A DNA stretch of 37,622 nucleotides from a virus: IMG/VR virus record IMGVR_UViG_3300047463_000095, positions 1 through 37,622 of that record. One strand, given 5' to 3'. Position numbers and translations under genes: made by a program. The notes beneath the pieces are model-generated. The model searched no databases and was not told where the DNA came from. It worked only from the letters and a program-made list of their open reading frames with translations. This document shows, one piece after another, positions 29,974 to 36,613 of the stretch (position 1 is its first letter; each line of letters begins with the position of its first letter).

Positions 29974-30367
29974 TGGCATCCCTGTGCCCAAGGGTCGCCC
30001 CAGATTTGCCCGTATGGGGTCGTTTGTGCGAACCTACACGGATGCCAAGACTGCCAACTTTGAAACCCATGTCCAATTGGCGGCAAAGGTCGCTATGGGT
30101 TCATCAGAACCTTGGGAGTGCCCTCTTGATGCGTTCATTTACTTTGGTATGCCCATACCCGCTAGTTCATCTAAAAAGGCAAAAGGGGCAATGGCTGATG
30201 GGACTACACGACACACAAAAAAGCCCGATTTGGACAATTTGATCAAATCAGTGTTGGATGGCCTCAAAGGGACTGTTTTCAAGGATGATGGGCAAATTGT
30301 TTCCATACACGCAACAAAAGTGTATTCCGAAACGCCCCATACCCACATAATGATAATGGAGTGTTAA
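29945..30367 (+). CDS. rusA: RusA-family Holliday junction resolvase
   Basis: A 140-aa enzyme with the RusA signature: 'GIPVPKGRPRF' near the start and 'KKPDLDNLIKSVLDGL' (about residues 92-107) with the catalytic Asp residues (Asp95, Asp97, and Asp114/115 in 'FKDDGQIV'). RusA cuts four-way junctions symmetrically and resolves recombination or packaging intermediates. GGAGG at 29934-29938 supports ATG 29945; ATG 29954 is another option. It forms part of the recombination set. Confidence 0.88.
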   Translation: MGLMVTFRVDGIPVPKGRPRFARMGSFVRTYTDAKTANFETHVQLAAKVAMGSSEPWECPLDAFIYFGMPIPASSSKKAKGAMADGTTRHTKKPDLDNLIKSVLDGLKGTVFKDDGQIVSIHATKVYSETPHTHIMIMEC

Positions 30368-30369
30368 CC

Positions 30370-30780
30370 ATGCACATCGAATTGTGGTCGGTCGATCAAG
30401 GCACTGAAGCCATGCGAGCCATTTGGCCCAAGGTCAAAGAGCAATTGCAAGCGGGTAAAAAACTCACTGTGGACATCAGAGAATGGTCAAAAAGCAGGGA
30501 ACAGGAAAAACATTACCATGCCATCATTAACCATATCGCACGAGAGGCCACCCATTTAGGGGCTAAGTGGTCAACGGACGATTGGAAGCGTTTTTTGGTC
30601 GATCAGTTCAGTCGGGAACACCCAAACCCTGACAAAAATGGGCGCATCGTGCCCAACTTGGACGGGTCGGGGATAGTTCAGTTAGGCGAGCAAACATCCC
30701 AATTTACCCTTACCCGAGCGAGTGAGTTTATATCGTGGCTTGAAGCATGGGCATCAGATAAGGGGATACCAATTGCATAG
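30370..30780 (+). CDS. ninB: NinB/Orf-family recombination mediator
   Basis: A 136-aa protein with the NinB pattern: 'LTVDIREWSKSREQEKHYHA', 'IINHIAREATHLGAKWSTDD', 'WKRFLVDQFSRE', and a C-terminal 'SEFISWLEAWASDKGI'. In lambda this protein (Orf) replaces RecFOR in loading recombinases and binds SSB and ssDNA, which fits with the phage SSB-like protein at 24784. ATG 30370 follows GGAG at 30358-30361; GTG 30361 would overlap the RusA stop. Confidence 0.82.
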   Translation: MHIELWSVDQGTEAMRAIWPKVKEQLQAGKKLTVDIREWSKSREQEKHYHAIINHIAREATHLGAKWSTDDWKRFLVDQFSREHPNPDKNGRIVPNLDGSGIVQLGEQTSQFTLTRASEFISWLEAWASDKGIPIA

Positions 30781-31054
30781 TAAAAACAAACCTCGAATGA
30801 CCAAACCCGAGCGTGCATGGGTTGAGAGAATCAAGGCGATGGATTGCATCGTCTGTGGGCATCATGGGCCATCGGAGGCGCATGAGATGGAACAGGGGCT
30901 ATGGTATTTGTCGATCCCCTTGTGTGCTGACTGTCACAGGGGCGGTTTTAATGGACTGCACGGACAAGCCCGTATCTGGTCAACCCTTAAGTTAACCGAG
31001 ATACGAGCCTTACAACTTACACTGCAAAAAATAATGACAGACACAGAAAAATGA
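30773..31054 (+). CDS. HNH nuclease, Ref/DUF968-like
   Basis: About 93 aa if the start is TTG 30773 (AGGGGA upstream, overlap with NinB stop); ATG 30798 would give a shorter protein. The core is 'AMDCIVCGHHGPSEAHEMEQ', then 'GLWYLSIPLCADCHRGGF': a CxxC...CxxCH zinc site with the HNH-like His. Usual family members have AHH; here it is AHE, so the second His is replaced by Glu. Ref-type nucleases act with RecA at D-loops. The 3' end is overlapped by a minus-strand gene (31017-31184). Confidence 0.7.
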   Translation: MHSKNKPRMTKPERAWVERIKAMDCIVCGHHGPSEAHEMEQGLWYLSIPLCADCHRGGFNGLHGQARIWSTLKLTEIRALQLTLQKIMTDTEK

Positions 31055-31184
31055 CAAACCCCCAAATTGCCCAATAATTGAGCCTATGCGGGTTTGTGTA
31101 TCGGGTGATTGCGTGGGCATAATCCGCATCATAAGGGAAAGCCTCATGCAGCGTTCTAGGATATTTTCGGGTGGTGTCATTCAT
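31017..31184 (-). CDS. 55-aa protein with C-terminal membrane anchor
   Basis: The frame from ATG 31184 gives MNDTTRKYPRTLHEAFPYDA, a short soluble part, and a C-terminal hydrophobic helix 'YWAIWGFVIFLCLSLFFAV'. GAGGTGA lies seven bases before the ATG. The 'RKYPRTLHEAFPY' text is a pattern I associate with small membrane proteins of Burkholderiales phages. It is the last gene of the second leftward operon and overlaps the convergent HNH gene by 38 bases. Confidence 0.65.
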   Translation of the reverse strand: MNDTTRKYPRTLHEAFPYDADYAHAITRYTNPHRLNYWAIWGFVIFLCLSLFFAV

Positions 31185-31188
31185 TGTT

Positions 31189-31284
31189 TCACCTCGTCAA
31201 AATGTCAAAGTAAGACAACCCAAGCAAAAACAGAGCAAGGGCAACAAGCAGGGCGCAAGAAATGTCGAGAATTGTTTGTTTCAT
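31189..31284 (-). CDS. 31-aa single-span membrane mini-protein
   Basis: ATG 31284 to TGA 31189: MKQTILDISCALLVALALFL then LGLSYFDILTR. GAGGTGA precedes the ATG and overlaps the stop region of the upstream gene. One clear membrane helix. Its GAGGTGA leader matches those of four neighbouring genes, which supports that it is real. Confidence 0.62.
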   Translation of the reverse strand: MKQTILDISCALLVALALFLLGLSYFDILTR

Positions 31285-31293
31285 TTTGTCACC

Positions 31294-31548
31294 TCAAATT
31301 GCATTGTTAAAACGGCCTGCCCAATTGATGCCCTTGTCAGTGGCATAGTAAACGTCATCGGAAAACGTCAAAAAGCCTGATCGAACTAGAGTTCCCATAA
31401 TGTCATTGAAGCCGGGTAACTTCATCCCGTATTCAGTGGATAGGCAAGCATAAATCGGCCCTGCTGGTGCGCCCTTGTTATCGTTTGCAATTTCAATAAT
31501 GGCTTTTGCAATGCTCATAATGATGCGTTTGTTTTGTGCTGTTAACAT
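31294..31548 (-). CDS. Small hypothetical protein, possibly winged-helix
   Basis: An 84-aa protein starting MLTAQNKRIIMSIAKAIIEI. Helical N-terminus, then 'GPIYACLSTEYGMKLPGFND', 'IMGTLVRSGFLTFSDDVYYA' and 'TDKGINW', an order consistent with a small winged helix (helix, recognition helix, wing). The leader has GAGGTGAAACT. DNA binding is possible but not shown. Confidence 0.6.
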   Translation of the reverse strand: MLTAQNKRIIMSIAKAIIEIANDNKGAPAGPIYACLSTEYGMKLPGFNDIMGTLVRSGFLTFSDDVYYATDKGINWAGRFNNAI

Positions 31549-31557
31549 AGTTTCACC

Positions 31558-31803
31558 TCAATAATTTGATGCGTGTTGAAAAGTGTAGGTAAGGCAATTG
31601 CAGGGCAGGGCGTAATCAATTGCATCATGCCAATTATTAAATTCAGGGTTATCGGACACTTCGATACAGTGGCCCGGCGTGTTATCGTCCAGCCATTGTG
31701 TTAACTCTGATTCTTCATCGTCCGATAGGCCCGTGTAATCGTCATTAACTAGGGCGCCGGCCCAGTGTTCAGGCAGGGTATAGGTTTGCGTTTTGATAAA
31801 CAT
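31558..31803 (-). CDS. DUF6926-like small protein
   Basis: An 81-aa acidic protein: 'YTLPEHWAGALVNDDYTGLS', 'DDEESELTQWLDDNTPGHCI', ending 'ALPCNCLTYTFQHASNY'. The T-L-P-E-H-W...D-x-T/Y-G-L-x-D-E-E pattern is one I recall from small proteins on Burkholderiales plasmids and phages (DUF6926, from memory). Function unknown; neighbours include the ArdC-like protein. The leader has GAGGTAAAACA. Confidence 0.65.
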   Translation of the reverse strand: MFIKTQTYTLPEHWAGALVNDDYTGLSDDEESELTQWLDDNTPGHCIEVSDNPEFNNWHDAIDYALPCNCLTYTFQHASNY

Positions 31804-31812
31804 TGTTTTACC

Positions 31813-31992
31813 TCATGCGTTTTTTGCAATTGATGTAAATGCCCGATAATAATCAAGGGCAGCATGGTAATCGTCGCACCTGATTTTGTCGTGTAATTCT
31901 GTGCCAATGTAGCACTGCACCAGATACATACCAGATGGGAACAAACGCTCAAACGTGGCATATCCATTGGTAAATACTTTAATTTTGCTCAT
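31813..31992 (-). CDS. Small hypothetical protein
   Basis: A 59-aa protein from ATG 31992: 'MSKIKVFTNGYATFERLFPS', 'GMYLVQCYIGTELHDKIRCD', 'DYHAALDYYRAFTSIAKNA'. Beta strands followed by a helix. The ATG follows GAGGTGAAAC, the typical leader in this operon. No motif recognised. Confidence 0.65.
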   Translation of the reverse strand: MSKIKVFTNGYATFERLFPSGMYLVQCYIGTELHDKIRCDDYHAALDYYRAFTSIAKNA

Positions 31993-32081
31993 GTTTCACC
32001 TCATTAGGGCATAACGGCCCATGTCGTGTGATGCTGGATCGCATCCAATAGGCCACTGGCGACAATGGCCTATTAGCACAA
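31993..32081 (-). ncRNA. Three-hairpin intergenic element, copy 1
   Basis: Written on the plus strand: GGGC/GCCC hairpin 32007-32020, GGAT/ATCC hairpin 32036-32046, and a 9-bp AATAGGCCA/TGGCCTATT hairpin 32047-32074. The same three-part order recurs at 32718-32782. It fills the spacer between the clamp-like gene and the 59-aa gene. No T-run follows the hairpins on either strand, so simple termination is unlikely; RNA stability, processing or regulation is possible. Confidence 0.55.
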
Positions 32082-32702
32082 TCAAGCAGCCTTTAATTGC
32101 ACTTGAAAATAATCCCTGTTGATCCCTTGATAGGTCAATTCATTTACCCGCATCGGCATTACCACCACCACTGCATCGTATGCACCATTGTGCATCACAC
32201 TGCAACCCTTGCCATCAAGCCCGGTTTGTTGAATCGGATAATCGGATTTTTTGTCGTGATAAAAAACCCGTAAAGCATCACGGCCCCGGATCAATAAATC
32301 GGGGTCAATATAGGCCCGGTTTTCACCCTTGTAAACTTGATCAGGCCGGGGTATGACACGGGCAACATCGGGAAACCTACCATCAAGGGCAGTAAATCGC
32401 ACATTGTCTAGCAAATAAGACCCATCGGGCAGTGATTCAAGGGTTACATTTTCGGCCTTGGTTTTCACGGCCTTGATCGCATCCAGTGGCACAATAATGT
32501 CGAAACCGGGGTTAAATTGATCGCCTAAATTCTCATAATGAACAAAACATGAAAACAAGATGTGACCATCGGTCGAATGAACCATCATTACGCTTTCATG
32601 GTTGAATGACAAACAAACCCCATTAAGATAATGGCGTAAATCTTTTTTAGCACTACAGTGTAATGCGGCCTTGATAGCGCTGGTTTGAATCGAGAATTTC
32701 AT
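32082..32702 (-). CDS. Short sliding-clamp-like (DnaN-like) protein
   Basis: A 206-aa protein. 'MKFSIQTSAIKAALHCSAKK', then 'YLNGVCLSF...VMMVHSTDGHILFS' resembles the first beta-clamp domain (strand-helix, then a T-D-G-H strand), and 'TALDGRFPDVARVIP' matches the clamp motif D-G-x-F-P-D-Y-x-R-V-I-P. Bacterial clamps have about 366 residues in three such domains; this has room for two, like T4 gp45. No phage DNA polymerase is present, so it would act with, or against, the host replisome. ATG 32702 is chosen as homology starts there; a longer frame to 32759 would enter the intergenic element. The ribosome binding site is weak. Confidence 0.65.
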   Translation of the reverse strand: MKFSIQTSAIKAALHCSAKKDLRHYLNGVCLSFNHESVMMVHSTDGHILFSCFVHYENLGDQFNPGFDIIVPLDAIKAVKTKAENVTLESLPDGSYLLDNVRFTALDGRFPDVARVIPRPDQVYKGENRAYIDPDLLIRGRDALRVFYHDKKSDYPIQQTGLDGKGCSVMHNGAYDAVVVVMPMRVNELTYQGINRDYFQVQLKAA

Positions 32703-32793
32703 TTTTTGACTTTCGTCAGGGCATAGCGGCCCGTGGCGCTGGTGCAATATACACCCCAAGGGCCACTGTAAACAATGGCCTAAGGGCTGGATA
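32703..32793 (-). ncRNA. Three-hairpin intergenic element, copy 2
   Basis: The block AGGGCATAGCGGCCC (32718-32732) matches copy 1 (32006-32020) at 14 of 15 bases, and GGCCACTG...ACAATGGCCTA (32761-32782) matches 32051-32072 at 19 of 22. Between them GGTG/CACC (32741-32744, 32752-32755) replaces the GGAT/ATCC hairpin of copy 1, so pairing is kept while sequence changes. It begins 12 bases after the ArdC-like stop. Confidence 0.55.
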
Positions 32794-33576
32794 TTAGATT
32801 GACAATTGACCTGCTTTCAAAATCTTATCGGCTGTACTGAAAATCTGGTGCGCCGTTTTCTCTTGAACATCGGCCCCTGATAACCAGCCCTGAATATAAC
32901 CCCGGCTTTCATCAAGGCCGGGTAAGCCTAAAATCGAGCAAAGTATGTAGGCCACTGATTCGGCTTGCACTTCGCGCACATCGCGGGGGGTTTGTTCGCT
33001 GTCTGTCATCATGTGCTCTTTGGTATGACCTAGAACAACATGGGCCAATTCGTGAAACCGGGTTTTGTGCGGGAAAGCAGCGACAGGGTTTATAGCGATA
33101 GATTGATCAATCGCATATCCCTGACAATTCCCGTTTGTTTCACTGAATGACACTTGATTGATGCCCAAATTTTGAAGTGCTGTATCGGCGCACCATGCCG
33201 GGGTTTTTACTTCGTGCTGGTAATCCTGGCCATCGGTTTGAGACAAAACAAACCAATTATTGCGCCACATAAAGCGATTGAATGAGTGTATTTCATCTTG
33301 GCCTGTTTGTTCGTTTTTACGGGTTGTTTTCATGGTAACAGGCATACATAGTGTCAATGCTTTCTGGCCCTTAGTAACGCAGCGGCCTAAGTCCTGCCAA
33401 GCCTTGAATGTTGCAATGGGGCCAATATCAAGGCCACGGGCCATGCACTGACCAATTGCGGCCTGTTGATTGCCAATACTGAAATTGTGAAAAGCGCTAT
33501 ATGCCTTGGAAATGATGCCGGGCATCGTGATAGCTTGTTTCAGTAGATCAGAGAATTGAATTGTAGGCGTATTCAT
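32794..33576 (-). CDS. ArdC-like antirestriction protein / zinc metallopeptidase
   Basis: A 260-aa protein. Residues about 10-115 resemble the ArdC N-terminal ssDNA-binding domain ('FKAWQDLGRCVTKGQKALTL', later 'FNRFMWRNNWFVLSQTDG'). The C-terminal domain has the metallopeptidase motif HELAH (175-179) and a likely third ligand Glu206 in 'REVQAESVAYIL'. ArdC proteins of plasmids protect incoming DNA from restriction. Length is slightly short of plasmid ArdC (about 300). GAGGTG precedes ATG 33576, which overlaps the stop of the 39-aa gene. It pairs logically with the orphan methyltransferase as counter-defence. Confidence 0.8.
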   Translation of the reverse strand: MNTPTIQFSDLLKQAITMPGIISKAYSAFHNFSIGNQQAAIGQCMARGLDIGPIATFKAWQDLGRCVTKGQKALTLCMPVTMKTTRKNEQTGQDEIHSFNRFMWRNNWFVLSQTDGQDYQHEVKTPAWCADTALQNLGINQVSFSETNGNCQGYAIDQSIAINPVAAFPHKTRFHELAHVVLGHTKEHMMTDSEQTPRDVREVQAESVAYILCSILGLPGLDESRGYIQGWLSGADVQEKTAHQIFSTADKILKAGQLSI

Positions 33577-33692
33577 TTTTGCACCTCTGTAATTGCAACA
33601 ACAACACCCGTTTTCTTGAAAATGCGGTTAGCGTGCGCCATAGCATCGTCAAGGGATATAAAAACCCGTTTTTCTACTCTATAAAATTTCAT
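33573..33692 (-). CDS. 39-aa protein, first gene of the second leftward operon
   Basis: The frame from ATG 33692: MKFYRVEKRVFISLDDAMAH then ANRIFKKTGVVVAITEVQK. Two strands and a helix in a compact alpha/beta order. Its stop overlaps the ArdC-like ATG (ATGA), so the two are probably co-translated. Function unknown. Confidence 0.6.
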   Translation of the reverse strand: MKFYRVEKRVFISLDDAMAHANRIFKKTGVVVAITEVQK

Positions 33693-33795
33693 CGTTTTCT
33701 TTCATTCGCCTATTGAACCCCGGCTTATGGGTTGCATCGTTTGATGCATTGATGGTAATTGTAATTGATAATTGGCGGTTATCCTATTTTTGATT

Positions 33796-33821
33796 GTAAA
33801 GTAGAGTAAAGAATTGTAAAG
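33796..33821 (+). repeat. Three GTAAAG repeats, exact 10-bp phase
   Basis: GTAAAG starts at 33796, 33806 and 33816, all on one DNA face. The same hexamer is repeated with the same spacing in the early control region (26813, 26823). Confidence 0.6.
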
Positions 33822-33837
33822 ATCGGGCATGGTTTGC

Positions 33838-34024
33838 GGGCATCAATCAAAGCCCTGATCAACCCATTATAAGAGAGAGAATACAGGCATCAATCAACCC
33901 TCCAACATACACCGGGCAAAGTGACAATCACGGGTTGTCGGCATACATCAATTGAACCCCTGACAAACACATAAAGAGACAATGATCCATTGTGGCAACT
34001 ACACCACATGGGGCATACAATCAA
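33838..34024 (+). repeat. Four iteron-like direct repeats
   Basis: GGGCATCAATCAA (33838-33850), AGGCATCAATCAA (33885-33897), CGGCATACATCAA (33939-33951) and GGGCATACAATCAA (34011-34024) share GGCAT and ATCAA. Spacings are 47, 54 and 72 bases, which is less regular than classical iterons. Confidence 0.55.
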
Positions 34025-34263
34025 ACATAGTCAAAATTTAAGGGGTGAGCCTACCCCATTTCCCCCCATCGCCCCTGAATGGGTTTTCATCACTGCCCCT
34101 ACAATTTCCCCTTATAAATCAACCACTTGTCCGCATGGGTCGGGTCAGAATCGGATGGGATTCGCTTCAATTCTGTAGCGATGTGAGCGTTCACTTCGAT
34201 GGGTCGAGGCCCCCTCTTGGGCGGGGACTCCACCGATTTTCCCCCCAAAAAAAAATCAAAAAC

Positions 34264-34293
34264 TTGACAAATGGATAACATCTGGCGAACAAT
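34264..34293 (+). promoter_or_regulatory. Candidate late promoter
   Basis: TTGACA at 34264-34269 is a perfect -35. AACAAT at 34288-34293 (18-base spacer) matches four of six -10 positions. It precedes the first late gene by about 120 bases. The -10 is weak, so an activator may be needed. Confidence 0.4.
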
Positions 34294-34416
34294 TGAGGTG
34301 AATCCAACGTGCCGACAGGGTGAAATTGAGGACTTTGGGGTTAGTTGCCAAGGTTTTTTAGGGGAAAGCCTATTCATGGGGGGTGGGTGAGTACCCTGTT
34401 TTTTGGGGGATTTGGT

Positions 34417-34677
34417 ATGGAGCAGGGAAAAAAGCCGCCGATTTGGTCGCTTCGGGCGTTAGGTGCGCCTGAATTTCGGTTGATTTGGTGGATGTTGCAT
34501 CACTGTAATGGTGAGGCGATTTTGGAGGCGGGGTGGCGGCAAAAGGCTGAGGCTGATTTGAGGTGGACGAGGGTTCACTTGTTTAAGACAGTGAGGAAGT
34601 TACAACGGCAAGAGGTCGTGTTTCGGGAGTTGTACTCTCGGGCGATCAAACTCAACATGAAGGCGTTTGACCTATGA
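34417..34677 (+). CDS. Winged-helix-like protein, first late gene (small terminase or late regulator candidate)
   Basis: An 86-aa basic protein starting MEQGKKPPIWSLRALGAPEF. It has a helix-turn-helix-like core ('WRQKAEADLRWTRVHLFKTV', then 'RKLQRQEVVFREL'), which looks like a winged helix with a basic recognition helix. ATG 34417 follows GGGGGA; the in-frame upstream ATG 34345 adds a Phe/Gly-rich unlikely extension. Position just before TerL suggests a small terminase that binds pac, or a late activator. The HTH protein at 36597 competes for the small-terminase role. Confidence 0.55.
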   Translation: MEQGKKPPIWSLRALGAPEFRLIWWMLHHCNGEAILEAGWRQKAEADLRWTRVHLFKTVRKLQRQEVVFRELYSRAIKLNMKAFDL

Positions 34678-34853
34678 GCGGATTTAGCGTACCTGATATG
34701 GTGGAGGAGGACTACAAGACCTGCGCCATTCGTGCGCTACTTGAAATGTTCGCTGAGGCCAGAAATGTTCCCGTAACCTGTGTTGGGTTAGTGTTCACTC
34801 ACATTGAGGGTGAACATGATCAAACACTGATTCAACCTGTTGTACTTCAATGA
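34674..34853 (+). CDS. Small hypothetical protein between winged-helix gene and TerL
   Basis: A 59-aa protein in ATGA junctions on both sides: 'MSGFSVPDMVEEDYKTCAIR', 'ALLEMFAEARNVPVTCVGLV', 'FTHIEGEHDQTLIQPVVLQ'. It has one helix and a beta-rich end. No motif recognised. Confidence 0.6.
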   Translation: MSGFSVPDMVEEDYKTCAIRALLEMFAEARNVPVTCVGLVFTHIEGEHDQTLIQPVVLQ

Positions 34854-36613
34854 AATTCCCGCTTTCCAATTTTTACAAGTTTTGCGCTGCCCTTCGGGTC
34901 GAAACCAAAGAACATGGTTTGGTCAATCTTGGCTCTCAATTGCTTGGGACTCAGACCTACCTGATGGAAGAAATTGCCAAGGGCTTGGAAGATGACGTTC
35001 ATTACTTTGTCATCCTCAAAGGTCGCCAGTTGGGGATTACCACTATCTCGTTGGCCCTTGATCTGTATTGGCATTACAAATACGGGGGCGTTCAAGGAAC
35101 GCTTGTCACGGACACCGAGGACAACCGAGATATGTTCCGATCAACCTTATCCATGTACATGGACGGGCTACCTGCTGAATTTAAGATTCCGTCTGAATCC
35201 CATAATCGGACTCAACTGGTTTTGAAAAACCGCTCCCGCATGGTTTATCAGGTGGCGGGGACGAGAAAGAAAGGCGGTTTGGGTCGGGGAAAAGCCATTA
35301 TGTTCATGCACGCCACCGAAACCTCCTCTTGGGGGGATGAAGAAGGAATTGCCTCGTTGGAAGCGTCCCTTGCCGAACACAACCCCAAACGACTGTATTT
35401 GTGGGAATCCACCGCACGGGGATTTAACGCTTTTCACGATATGTGGCAAACCGCCAAAGCCGCAAAATCTCAACGTGCCATTTTTGTGGGTTGGTGGAGA
35501 AACCAGTTTTATTCAATCAAAAAAGAATCACCTATTTTCAAAACCTATTGGGATGGGCGACTCACCACAGAAGAAAAAACTTGGACTCGTGAGGTCAAGG
35601 CCTTATACGATTACGACATTACCCCAGAGCAAATTGCTTGGTGGCGTTGGAAAATGAATGAGGTCATCAAAGATGAAGTGATGATGTACCAAGAATTTCC
35701 CCCCACTGAGGATTACGCCTTTGTGATGAGCGGGTCACAATTCTTTTCAAGTCAAACCATTACCGACCGCTACAAACAAGCCCGTCAGTTTAAACCTGAT
35801 TACTACCGCTTTTTGCTTGGTGAGAATTTCAAAGACACCGAGTTGGTGGATTCCAAACCATCGGTGGCTACATTGAAGATTTGGGAACCCCCCGCTGCAG
35901 GTGGACACTACGTCATCGGAGCCGACCCTGCCTATGGATCGTCCGAGTGGGCTGACCGATTTGCCATTGTGGTTCTCAGATGCTTTGCCGACAAAGTGTA
36001 CCAAGTCGCAGAGTTCTGCACCGCAGAATGTAATACCTACCAATATGCGTGGGTGCTTTGCTACCTTGCAGGGGCGTATGGCCCCAACGTCATGGTGAAT
36101 TTGGAAATCAACGGCCCCGGTCAAGCCGTGTGGTCAGAAATGCAAAACTTGAAACGCATCGCAGCAATGGAGGCCAACATCTCCAAGAACACTGGACTCT
36201 TTAATGTTTTGTCCAACATCCAAAACTACTTGTACAAACGCACCGACACCATCAGTTCCGCACCCGGCGCATACCATTGGAAAACCACTTTTGACACCAA
36301 AGAACGAATGTTCAACGGCATGAAAGACTGCTTCGAGCGAGGACTCCTACAAATCAAATCGCTTGAGTGCTTTGACGAAATGAAAAATGTGGTCAGAGAA
36401 GGCGGTATGCTCGGTGTCCCCGGTCGGGGTAAAGACGACCGAGTGGTTGCCATGTGCCTTGCCGTAATTGCTTGGATTGATTTCATCCGTCTGCGCCTCG
36501 TCCAAGCAGGTGTCACTGAGATGACCCAAAAAAGAGATGGTCAGGCCGACCCTGTTGGCACATCGGTCGCCTCTTACCTCAAAAGGATAGGCATTGATGC
36601 TGTCCAAAGATGA
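34850..36613 (+). CDS. Terminase large subunit (TerL)
   Basis: A 587-aa packaging motor. N-terminal ATPase: Walker A 'LKGRQLGITT' (about residues 57-65), Walker B-like 'AIMFMHATE' (149-157) and coupling motif 'WESTARGF' (185-192). C-terminal RNase H-like nuclease: 'VIGADPAYG' (Asp359), 'VNLEINGPG' (Glu419) and 'GKDDRVVAM' (Asp529/530) supply the three acidic metal ligands. It cuts concatemers and pumps DNA through the portal. Length is at the upper end of the usual 450-600. The start at ATG 34850 overlaps the upstream stop. The packaging type (headful or defined ends) cannot be read from the sequence. Confidence 0.93.
   Translation: MKFPLSNFYKFCAALRVETKEHGLVNLGSQLLGTQTYLMEEIAKGLEDDVHYFVILKGRQLGITTISLALDLYWHYKYGGVQGTLVTDTEDNRDMFRSTLSMYMDGLPAEFKIPSESHNRTQLVLKNRSRMVYQVAGTRKKGGLGRGKAIMFMHATETSSWGDEEGIASLEASLAEHNPKRLYLWESTARGFNAFHDMWQTAKAAKSQRAIFVGWWRNQFYSIKKESPIFKTYWDGRLTTEEKTWTREVKALYDYDITPEQIAWWRWKMNEVIKDEVMMYQEFPPTEDYAFVMSGSQFFSSQTITDRYKQARQFKPDYYRFLLGENFKDTELVDSKPSVATLKIWEPPAAGGHYVIGADPAYGSSEWADRFAIVVLRCFADKVYQVAEFCTAECNTYQYAWVLCYLAGAYGPNVMVNLEINGPGQAVWSEMQNLKRIAAMEANISKNTGLFNVLSNIQNYLYKRTDTISSAPGAYHWKTTFDTKERMFNGMKDCFERGLLQIKSLECFDEMKNVVREGGMLGVPGRGKDDRVVAMCLAVIAWIDFIRLRLVQAGVTEMTQKRDGQADPVGTSVASYLKRIGIDAVQR

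Larger units (their letters stand above)
33693..34416. promoter_or_regulatory. Main non-coding control region, candidate replication origin
   Basis: This 724-base stretch separates the divergent leftward operon from the late operon and has no convincing gene. From left to right: inverted TGCATC/GATGCA (33733-33748); AT-rich TAATTG repeats (33756, 33762, 33769); three GTAAAG at 10-bp spacing (33796-33821); four GGCAT(C/A)nATCAA-type iterons (33838-34024); a bulged 8-bp hairpin 33987-34011; a GGGGT/ACCCC hairpin 34042-34057; an imperfect 8-bp GC hairpin 34206-34230; and a candidate late promoter at 34264. AT-rich repeats next to iterons is a usual origin layout. Confidence 0.5.

Noticed and set aside
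33838-34024. Iteron-like repeats considered as a CRISPR array
   Set aside because: Repeats are only about 13 bases, degenerate, with irregular spacing and no cas genes.
34099-34377. Minus-strand frame of 92 aa across the control region
   Set aside because: No ribosome binding site, it crosses the candidate late promoter and a GC hairpin, and it reads through runs of C and A; I treat the region as non-coding. Conservation in relatives could change this.
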